This document shows, in pieces, positions 55,327 to 64,000 of a stretch of 64,000 bases of DNA. A model generated the notes under the pieces. It worked only from the letters and a program-made list of their open reading frames with translations. It did no database searches and was not told the DNA's origin. Both the position numbers and the translations under genes were made by a program. Position 1 is the first letter of the stretch, and every line of letters starts with the position of its first letter. This stretch comes from Viridothelium virens (taxonomy: Eukaryota; Ascomycota; Dothideomycetes; Trypetheliales; Trypetheliaceae): contig ML991775.1 of the NCBI GenBank assembly GCA_010094025.1, forward strand, positions 1-64,000, in the 5' to 3' direction.

Positions 55327-55993
55327 AGCGAATTCTATCATTATTGGTGCAATGTTTCAATAAGACTTGGAAAGGCATGTTCGCTTGGCATGCAGGTAAG
55401 GCATGGACATCCCCCGCCCTCTGATTCGCCGATCGTCCGTCGCAACAGGCGAACTCCTTGTCTAATTGGCCATCTGGTTTCATCTCCTCGGCGCTTCGCT
55501 CAGACTTCGTTGCCAGTGCTGCAATGGCCGACCAGCTACAAAAAGCACAGTCAGGTGCAACCCTGTGCCTCAGTAGAAATGCGGAGCCAATCTTTGCCTA
55601 TCAGGACCCCCACGTTGGAACCCTCCTCGTCTGCCCGTTCTCTCGCCTTGGCCTCAATTGCACACACGCCACAGTTACCTACTCGTTAGGGTTTGGCGGC
55701 AATCTCTCCCGAGCGGACCTGCGTCCGCATCGAGGCAAGTCATCTGTCGTCGTTGCTCGTCCCATCGCTTTATCGTCACGCCAGTACATGATTCTATGCA
55801 TAAGGAAGGGAGCAACTGGGAATAAGCTTTCGGAGCACGGTGCGACAAGTGACTCTGGTGATAATAACGATGATTGGGTCCTGAATACAAATATCATCGT
55901 ATTGTTCCTTTGCACTCTTCTGTGGTCCTAAAGCTTCCTGAAGCAACTTTGCAGCCGAGTTTTTGATTCGCAGCCATTTTAGAGCCCCTCAAC
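55327..55993. other. Spacer before the S1/P1 nuclease
   Basis: 667 bp. It contains an open frame (55458-55931) with a hydrophobic end but no domain and no conservation that I recognise; most likely UTR and promoter. Confidence 0.45.
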
Positions 55994-57062
55994 ATGGCAC
56001 TTCTCGTGAAACGTCTTCCTCTTTTTGCTGCGCTGCCGGGCGCTCTTGCCTGGGGGGAGTTGGGTCACTACACCGTTGGCTATATTGCCCAGAACTTTGT
56101 CCAATCCTCTACCGCGTCGTGGGCTAAAGACATTCTTGGCTCTGGGTCTTCCAACACCTCTTATCTTGCTGCGGTTGCTACATGGGCCGATACATACCGT
56201 TATACCTCTGCCGGCGCTTTCTCAGCTCCATTCCATTTCATTGATGCAGAGGACAATCCCCCTTCTAGCTGCAATGTCGATTATGATCGCGACTGTGGTG
56301 ATGATGGATGTTCTATCTCTGCCATTCAAAATTACACCACCCGTGTTCAGGACGGCCGGCATACTCAGGCGGATCGTCAAATGTCGCTAAAATGGATCAT
56401 CCACATCATCGGCGACATCCATCAACCGCTCCACGACGAGGCTCTCGAGGTTGGCGGCAATGACATTGATGTCAATTTCGGCAGCGATGACAGCACCAAT
56501 CTCCACCACATCTGGGATACCGAGATGCCAGAGAAGCTTGTCGGTGGATATTCCCTCAGTGATGCGGAAAGCTGGGCTACCACCCTCACCAGCGACATCA
56601 AGAGCGGTACCTACAAGAGTCAGGCTGCTAGCTGGTTAGACGGTATCGATCTTAGCGATCCGGTTACCACCACCATGAACTGGGCAACTGAGGCCAACGC
56701 CGACGTCTGTACCATCGTCATGCCCAAAGGCGAATCGTACTATGTGAACAAGGATCTGTCTACCTCGTACTACACAGGTGCTATCAGCACTGTCGAGCTT
56801 CAGATTGCTAGGGGTATGTTGTCAATCCGCTTTTCCATCCTTGCTCATACTTATGTTAATCTATTTCATGACAGCCGGATACCGTCTTGCCAAATGGCTC
56901 GACCTCATTGCTGCCAACGACTCGAAACGCAAGCGTGATCTCGCCGAGGGCGTTACGCCAGCACCACTACCAGAGGTCGCTGCTCCGCCCAAACCAAGCC
57001 GTCTTAGTCGCGCGAAGATGGCAAGGGCGGCCAGAGGGTATAACTGCAATCACGCTCACTGA
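55994..57062 (+). CDS. Secreted S1/P1-family zinc nuclease
   Basis: Extracellular single-strand nuclease and 3'-nucleotidase with a trinuclear zinc site. Two exons, 55994-56813 and 56875-57062 (GTATGT...GACAG, phase 1), give 335 aa. Signal peptide residues 1-19 end at ALA, leaving Trp20 as the new N-terminus, the known zinc ligand of this family. Other ligands seen: GELGHYT (His), ATWADTYR (Asp), FHFIDAED (His, Asp), WIIHIIGDIHQPLHDE (His, Asp, His) and LHHIWDTEM (His, Asp). Paired cysteines fit the family disulphides. The C-terminal tail after AGYRLAKWLDLIAA is longer and basic (SKRKRDLAEG ... RLSRAKMARAARG), unlike the classic short S1 end. Confidence 0.94.
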
Positions 57063-57555
57063 CGGGTTCTCTGATTCTATTTTTGTGCTGACGAGGGATG
57101 TGCGGGGCATTTTCCACTCAATGCAGAGGTCTGACGGATCCTGCGAACGAGTTCGGCATATCTAAGATTAGCCAAACTTAGAGCTTTACCGTTGATAATA
57201 GATGATACACGATGAAATTCACTTATCTTCTTGTTATTTGTTAGGCAAACCGCTTTTAGTATAACTCTACCTATAACTCAAGACGACGAAGCTAGCTAAC
57301 CCTAATTGCTCAAGCTTTCCTATGGCCGACTTGTCTGCGTTCAGCCTGGCAGGGCGTTCTGCTCAATCGGAAAAGAACCGGAAACGAAAAAGAACGAGAA
57401 GAAAGGTGAAGCAAGAGACTATTCCTGCAGTCAGAGTTGCAAGCGAGCCACACCTATCGAAGGTCTCAGTTTTTGGTCGTGTCTAGCCCGAGAGCCCTCC
57501 TGAGTGCGGATTGCTACCAGTAGTCTACGATATTGGAAGTTTCTCAACAACCCGG
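57063..57555. other. Convergent spacer, nuclease / ankyrin-like gene
   Basis: 3' flanks only. No feature was recognised. Confidence 0.5.
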
Positions 57556-60509
57556 TCACCCTTGTACCAACCTCCCAGCAGGCCAGATGCTGAGCAGCAA
57601 TACCATGCCAATTACGACCAGAGAAGGCCATAGAGGCCTGTTCAAGTCCCTCAGAGTAAAGATCAAAGCAATGAGATCATAGACAGTGATTACACCAATC
57701 ATGAGAACGTAGGATATGCATCCAAGGAGCGCTTCCGGGTAGGTTATCTCGCTAATCTTTGCCAATCGTGCCCTTTTCAGAGCCTGAGCTATTTCTTGTC
57801 GGTTTGTCCAGCTTGTCGAGCGTTTGCAATGCATGTAGATCTCGTCGGATGAGAATCCCATCGGTGAGGAAGGGAGTAGCTCAACTATGATATCGATGAC
57901 ACGGGCCTTGAGCAATTCCGCCTGGTGGAGTAGCGTCAAAAGATAGGACACCGGTCCAGATGGTAAGTCTGCGGATCCTACATCGATGTCGTCTACATCT
58001 ACGTCACTATTCCCCATATCCCGTGCCGCTATAGCATCCGTGCTTCCGGCTGACTGAACGATGAGCAGGGTCGCCTCATCTTCCGCGGCCGATATTATGG
58101 TGCGCTCCTGGTCCTCTATCCAGTGTAGTCCGTGGAGGACAGAGTGGCGGGGATGGCTCGCTCTGTTGGAGGATTGAGCAATTTGCAACGCTGATCTACC
58201 TGCTCCGTCCCGGTGGTTGACTGCCTGTTCCTGATTTCCGACCTGATTCAGGATGAGCCCGACGCACTCTGACCTTCCGAGCTCGACAGCTAATGTAAGC
58301 CAAGTGTAGTTCATGATCGACTGGAAGTGCTCTCGAGTCGTTTTAAACATATCTTTGATCGTAAAGTCCACAGGAGGCCCGTTGTCCAGTAGCTCTTCGA
58401 GTATCTCAATACTATTGTTATAGAGCGCCCACAAAACATAGCTTTTGCCGAAAAACACACTTCGAGGGCCATAGAGCCTACATGGACTGAGAAGTTTGTT
58501 TTTGAGAAGGATCTGTGGAGCATCCGATCGATTTTCTAGGGCTCGACTACTTTCAAGGGTTTCAGCAAGCGGGTCAAAGCCGTCATCATCCTGAACTTGG
58601 TCCTCCGCAGAACCCAAGTTGTCGACAAGCTGGATATTAGTCCTTAGGAAAGGTGCGAGCATCGCTGGTGTGCCTTTGCTAGCTAGTGTTTTATGAAGTT
58701 AGACCGCTCTTTGAAGTCTGCACCTTCAACTTCGTGAGCAATTCCCTCAATATCCAAGATTGATTTCAGCACAGAGTCCGGAGAGCTTTGCTCATTCGTG
58801 CTTATGGTTGATCGAAAGCTGTGCGCATACGCCAATAAAGCTTCCCGGAAACTTCGATCTGCATGCGCTAGGACTGCCACATACCAAAGACCTCTTCCCG
58901 ACAAATCTTCCGAGGTCCATGACTGGGATTGATGAAAGAGACAGTATCTCAGTTCCTCGAAACTTAGAGGTCCTTCCATAAGAGCAGTAATTAGAGACTC
59001 GTTAATATTCCCTTTATATAGGCCGTATCGGTGATAGATTGCGAAATCCAGCCCAAAAAGGGATTTGCATGAAATACTGAAGGCATCTAAGGAAATGGCA
59101 TCGTGATCTAGTAGTGTTTGGAGATATCGATGTGCAGACTGGAGAAGCATGTCCGGCCGGTCGTTAGCCCAATAAGATGACATTTTCAAGAAGAAAATGG
59201 TCACTGCTTTCGCCCTTCATAAAGTTAGTGTTGGTATTTCAAATTTGGTCTACGGTCTGGAAGCCGTATACATACGATCCTGGTGCACCTTGATCGATCA
59301 AGAAGGAAAGCAGCTCCTCATGTTTAGAAAGAACATTACTACAAGGTGAGAACCCCACAAAGGTACCCAGCAATGCCTAAAAACTCAGTCACCAAGACAA
59401 CTACGGAATTCAGTGGCAACAGGCTTACTTCGAACAAGGTGACCGGTTCATTCATCCTTATATCCATAACCATATCGTTCGGCCGAGCCCGATTGGTCTC
59501 AAAAAGCTGCTTCAGTTGCAATAGATCAAGGCGGTGGAGGGCTTCTAATAGTTTCGGGCTGTGGTTGACTGTAATCGGCTGTAAAGTGACTCTTGGCCCC
59601 ATCCCCATAAGAAATGACTGGCTCAATTGATCGATAGTTGCCAGAAGAGCGGTTCGAGACAGCCATGGCGGGGCCAGAAAGGCCAATTTCAGTCGCTTGG
59701 TAATTCCTCTTTGACTTGACGTAGTTCTGTCAGTGGACTGCACTTCGAAAGCTTTGATAGATACCTACCCGGAATTGAAGTCGCATTTCTTTTCTGTCGC
59801 ATGACGCTTCACAAAACCGAGCCTGCGGTTGCTATTTTGATCGCCTATATATTCTTCAGATGCTAAAGATGGAGGTGACTGCTGTTGGTGGCTGATAGAT
59901 CTGAACAAGCGCATTTGCGAAGACATCAATCTGAAAAGCCCTTTTGTCTCGTCGAGAATTTGCCTAGTGTTTTGATTCAGATGGTCAATCTTGTAGCTAA
60001 GTTTGTGTTAGCCTAGGCTTAGGTTCTGCACACAAACTTGATTGCACAGCAACGTACGTAATCAGAGGAGTATGCATCATACCCAGATACATGATATGTG
60101 TCCCAATCCTTCCACGAAATTCCTGGATTGTACTTTCGGCCAACACATGCTGCACCTTCGCTTTAAATCCCACCCCGACCGTAAGGGTGGATTTGGCACT
60201 GGATCGATTGACAATCATGTGAAGTTCCCGCAACTCTTTCTTTAGTTGCATGATGGAGTTTTCGCAAATGAATCGTAGTGCGGGAGGATAATCTGCAGCT
60301 TCATCTCTAGAGAATCGAGCTTGTATAATGACTAAAAGAGCGCGTAGCTTTTGCAAATCATCGTTCAATTGGAGAATACTCCTCGGCGCGTCCTTGAACT
60401 TCCTCCGCAATTCAAGGAGCTTTGTCGAAACCTCAGATATGGCATCCACGAGTGTGATCAGGCTGGCACCAAGGCCGGTGAAGGCCAGTACAGCAGAAAG
60501 TGGATCCAT
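57556..60509 (-). CDS. Large fungal protein: signalling-type N-domain, ankyrin-like middle, C-terminal membrane helices
   Basis: Six exons, 60509-60058, 59996-59769, 59726-59429, 59376-59276, 59214-58724 and 58682-57556, give about 898 aa; phases agree. The N-terminus (MDPLSAVLAFTGLGASLITL VDAISEVSTKLLEL) is the helical domain common at the start of fungal NLR/STAND proteins. No P-loop NTPase follows. The middle has weak ankyrin-type repeats (NHSPKLLEALHRLDLLQLKQ, LLDHDAISLDAFSISCKSLF, TLAVELGRSECVGLILNQVG, NHRDGAGRSALQIA). The C-terminus has two hydrophobic segments (LGCISYVLMIGVITVYDLIA; PLWPSLVVIGMVLLLSIWPA), so it is probably membrane-anchored. The last intron (58,723-58,683, 41 bp, GTGCAG donor) is the least certain. 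It is likely an immune- or self-recognition-type protein by family resemblance. Confidence 0.75.
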
Positions 60510-62080
60510 CGTCCTCTTTACCGTCGAGAAGATAAAACTATCGCTTTCGACCAAGTCAAAATTCGTCGTATAAGCTGTGAAGGGTGTGTGACTGCTATGC
60601 TTGCACTTTTCATCCTGCTTAATCTCTGACTATAATGTAAAGTTTTCGATCAGGCTGAAGGGTTACATCACCTCCGATAGCTCTGCATGTTGACGTAAGC
60701 TTAGGTAGGAATTCGCTCACATGCAATCAAGGTGTCTTAGTGTCCTACAAGGATCGAACGCCCGTAATCAGAGCATAGCTGACTACAGTCCGCGCATATA
60801 GCTTCCCCAAAAACTTGCAGTAGATTTGCTGCATCGTCGTCGATGGAGAAAGAATGTATGGCAGAATCCTGAGTGACGCATCAACTGAGAGTGGCATCAG
60901 GTCGTCCTAGACTTCTGCCTACAAGCGGTTGCCTTTGAGTGAGGCTAGATTTGTTTGCGCCTGACTCCCTCAATTCATGATGAGATTCTGGCCACCGGCA
61001 GACACGTCACACTTCACTCCTTTCCACGCTCTAAGCTCCCTGAGACCGGAACACACTTAACAAAATAAATCTGCAGACTATACGTCTATACTTGCGTACC
61101 GATGATCTCCAGGCTCGCTTTCGCCGCCAACTCGTATCATTGGTCGTATGTCCGCCCAAGAGACGCCCGACAGGTCATCACCCTAAAGTTCTGTCAAGCG
61201 GTCGCGCCTTCTTTCGACGCCGCCATGCCGTCGATCAAATCCACATCGTCTGAACCCGAGACAACAACCGTGTCTTCGAGGATTGCGATGGGCTTGCCGT
61301 CGGGGTAGTCCTACATGTCGTTCCGCATGCAGTAGATCTTGGCTGCCGTCGATTGGGTGCCTCCTCGCCATTATTCTTATGCAGTATCGAAAATGTCAAG
61401 TGAATGAGGGCTGGTATATATTTCATGAATGTGTGATGAGACGCAGAAGTGCGAATTCCTGTTAGGGCCAATTTTCAACAATTACCAGAGAAAAAGAGTC
61501 GGCAAGGAAGGTGACGAGAATTGAGTCGCAACTGATTTGAGCCATGGTCAATGCGTGTACTGTCCGGTGTCAACAGCCGACTCGCGGGTAAGCGAGCATA
61601 TCGTAGTGCATACTCTATACGGGGAAGACGAATGTCTGAGTATTCCTGTACTCTAGTGTCTCAAACCCCACGACTACTAAAGTTTCGAGGTCCGTCAAGG
61701 GATTTCTTGCGCTCTACTTCATTGGGAGTCTGCAGGAGAAAGTAGAGTATACTCGTACGAGAATATTGCCCATATCGCGACGAGATCGTGCGGACTTGCG
61801 AGCTGAGAAGGAGAGGTGGTCCAACTTGAGACTGGCGAAAGGGCGCGGATGTCTGTGCAGCAAGCCATGCCGGAGAGCTCGAAACTCTGGCGAACTCTGC
61901 CTGCCTGCCCCATCCCCCTCTGCCCACCATGTCTGTATGATATCGTAAAACTCGCATGCACGTGCCGCCAACACCTTGTTAGATCCTTTAGTTACTTGAC
62001 CACTCTTCAGTATTTCCATCAACGGACAACACGTTGGGACTCCAGAAAGCTGACTTCTCTCGTCCTTGCGTTCAAGTTGT
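60510..62080. other. Gene-poor spacer
   Basis: It includes the promoter of the ankyrin-like gene. A possible gene remnant lies at 61,194-61,310. Repeated TACTCTA/AGTATAC words lie at about 61,610-61,760. No tRNA; a GTTCGATCC-like string at about 60,750 lacks a tRNA fold. Confidence 0.5.
61194..61310 (-). pseudogene. Possible 3' remnant of an unidentified gene
   Basis: The minus-strand frame DYPDGKPIAILEDTVVVSGS, DDVDLIDGMAASKEGATA ends at a stop. It has good coding character, but upstream the frame breaks quickly (a nearby AKIYCMRNDM in another join). No start or complete gene was found. Confidence 0.35.
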
Positions 62081-62190
62081 ACCCCTTGCACTGGTGGGGC
62101 TGCCTCGCACAGACTTCAAGTCACGTGCTATCACCGTTATCGTAGAAGAGTGGTTCGTGCGAGGCAGCCCACAACACCAGTGCAAGGGGT
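62081..62190. repeat. Near-perfect inverted repeat (30-bp arms, 46-bp loop)
   Basis: Arm 62081-62110 is ACCCCTTGCACTGGTG then GGGCTGCCTCGCAC. Arm 62157-62190 is its exact reverse complement with four extra bases in the middle. A plus-strand frame at 62034-62444 runs through it and continues in a Cys-containing reading (KGYPKCPKNCTRVFNFQELP, GRCGRCEKRLD), not recognised. Confidence 0.9.
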
Positions 62191-63153
62191 ATCCTAAGTG
62201 TCCCAAGAACTGTACTAGAGTATTCAACTTTCAAGAACTTCCTGGATCCTGTCTGTCGAGATTCCTGCATGACCAAATTGAGCAGGCGACTAGATCGGAA
62301 CTGTCTGAATTCATGAGAAGCCTGCACAACTGGCTGAGGCGGGTTGTCAACAAAGATCGTCACACGGTGGGGAGGTGTGGAAGATGCGAGAAGCGATTAG
62401 ATACAGAAAATCAACTTAGGCCGTGGGATCCGCCTCGAAGATAGCAGTATAGCCGCGAAGGGTTTGTCTTCAGGTTCGACTATCGTATACGTAGATTAGC
62501 GAGGAGCACAGACTAGCATGCATCGCTTTGTTGTTTTTCGACTTTCTAAAGGTACTCTAACGGGGCGACTCTCCGAACGCGCCAGGTCAGCACAGTTACA
62601 CATTGTTGTTGAAGAGGCACTTGCAGCGCTCATCGATGTTCGCAGCTGTTACCATTCATCTCTGCGGCTCTACAGCGCAAGGCTGCCGCATCTCCTTTCT
62701 CTCTATCTCTCTTTAGATATGTTCGGGTTAGGCACAAAGTCCAATGCTCTAGCCTTCGGTCTTTGACAACAGCAGCCGCATGCAGGAAGTAGAGCTAATT
62801 AGCCTTTGTTTTCACCGAATTCGGACAATAGAGTAAAATCATTTATCCATTACCTTTGTCCCCGCTTGTTCTTCTCGAATCCTCTCTAGATCGATGTTCT
62901 TCTTGATGTGAGATTCGAGCAGGCAGTTCTATCGTGTGATTTCGAGTAATGTGCGCGATCAGCACCTATAGCTACAGTACATAAAGATCCCCGTCCCCAT
63001 GGCGAAATCTATAAGCTTTTACCACATATTTGTTACCATCAGTTCTCTAACATACAGCAATACTGGGGCGTAGGGTCTTACGCTACTCGCATCTGGTCTG
63101 TTTCTTACATAAACAGTTCCGTACCCTGGCGCGCGATCTGCAAGCTCACTACC
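62191..63153. other. Spacer before the last gene
   Basis: No supported gene. The right third should hold the promoter of the gene at 63154. Confidence 0.45.
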
Positions 63154-64000
63154 ATGGCCCCCTTGGATGACGACCAACTTGCGACCCCCTTCGCGAAAGA
63201 CCAATATCCTCCTGAAAAGATTGCAGAAGCTCTTGCCTACATGGACAATACAACACCAGCTGGATACATTGCCGCTGTTCAATGGTTTTATCTATGGCAC
63301 AACACGCATTGGTATTGTTTTGGACAGCGGGGTGGACTTGAATACGGAATTAAAAATCAACTCTGGGATGATTTTCAAGACCTTAAATACGATGACGATC
63401 ACGAAAAACACATTCGAGTCTCTTTAGATCAACGGCAAACAGACGAGCAGATGGTTGGCAACGTCTTTTCTCTTCACCGTTTTGTCGAGAGTCCATTACA
63501 GTCTGGTTCTGCGGCAACTGGATCGGAGCCTTCTATGACTCAATCGGCAGGACAAAACGAAGCCACTTCAAGTTGCGTCAAGGTGCTCTCACGCTTCTTC
63601 CAAGTAGGTAGATTGTGGACCAGACCACATGAGGGGGCTCTGATAACGCCAACACGCTTTACTGTTGTGAAGGCTACGGGCCCGCCTGAGTGTGCGGGAC
63701 TATGGATCATCGCTTTACCACCTACAGAGGAACGCAATCGAGATTTTGATGCGGGACCACCAACACCTGATTTTGACCGGGAGATGTCAGAAGAGGAGGT
63801 TGCTGAGATGCGCAGCAGTCGTACTGCCATTCTCGAAGGCTTCCCAGAACCGATATCATATGCGCGTATCAAAGAAGATGAACAAAGGAAGGAGTTTGCT
63901 ATAGTGGATCCTGTCGTAAGCAGCTTTGTGATCAGCAGTATAGTTTGGCATGTTGGTTGAGAGGAGGAGATTGCCAGGCAAGCAAAAAGACTTTTGAAGC
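63154..64000 (+). CDS. Unknown fungal protein, 3' end beyond window
   Basis: Exon 1 runs 63154-63915 (254 codons: MAPLDDDQLATPFAKDQYPP, PPEKIAEALAYMDNTTPAGY, AVQWFYLWHNTHWYCFGQRG). A GTAAGC donor at 63,916 and a TTGCCAG acceptor at 63,977 would resume in phase 0 (ASKKTFEA) up to the edge; reading through instead gives a stop at 63,960. No signal peptide or membrane helix. An acidic region near the end (PPTPDFDREMSEEEVAEMRS) precedes the donor. The family is not recognised. Confidence 0.6.

Noticed and set aside
55458-55931. 157-residue open frame before the S1/P1 nuclease
   Set aside because: No domain, no splice structure, and it lies in a promoter-sized spacer; it could be chance.
60735-60785. 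GTTCGATCC-like B-box on the minus strand
   Set aside because: The flanking stems do not pair and no A-box is present.

Overview
The window comes from a filamentous ascomycete (Pezizomycotina). The evidence is short introns (about 50-110 bp) with GTRNGT donors and CTRAC-type branch points, Zn2Cys6 and S1/P1-nuclease families, a fused-then-split purine gene, and one-to-one housekeeping orthologues. Base composition is balanced. No rRNA gene, convincing tRNA, CRISPR or intact mobile element was seen. All exon models were built by hand from splice signals and reading phase.

Left arm (1-26 kb) is gene-dense. In order it holds PIG-P (GPI anchor synthesis, cut by the left edge), translation release factor eRF1, an AVT1-like vacuolar amino-acid transporter, Get5 and Nop2 (divergent), a glycosyltransferase-like membrane protein, a Zn2Cys6 regulator, Tim8, ribosomal protein uL23 and the rRNA methyltransferase Bmt2 (divergent), cofilin, Hsp60, and a fungal nuclear-type protein of unknown role.

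Middle (about 26.3-46.2 kb) is a 20 kb gene-poor island. It holds decayed duplicates of host sequence: an inverted relic of the neighbouring gene, a relic of an RBM39/Rsd1-type splicing factor, a pair of inverted relics of one unknown family, and two copies of a module beside a MYND-like zinc finger. It also holds minisatellites, a purine-only strand tract and a 50-bp inverted repeat. One possible secreted-protein gene lies at 40.8-41.5 kb.

Right arm (46-64 kb) is gene-dense again: a 560-residue protein of unknown function, a homoserine kinase fused to AIR synthetase, a divergent free-standing GAR synthetase, CENP-A, a derlin, a secreted S1/P1 nuclease, a large six-exon protein with a fungal signalling N-terminus and ankyrin-like repeats, and an unknown gene cut by the right edge.

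The main discovery is at 48.3-52.6 kb. Fungal GAR synthetase and AIR synthetase are normally one bifunctional protein (Ade5,7). Here they are two genes, and the AIR synthetase half is joined in frame to the C-terminus of homoserine kinase (Thr1). One inversion in an ancestral divergent Thr1/Ade5,7 pair would produce exactly this layout. It ties threonine (a glycine source) to purine synthesis (a glycine consumer) in one divergent locus.
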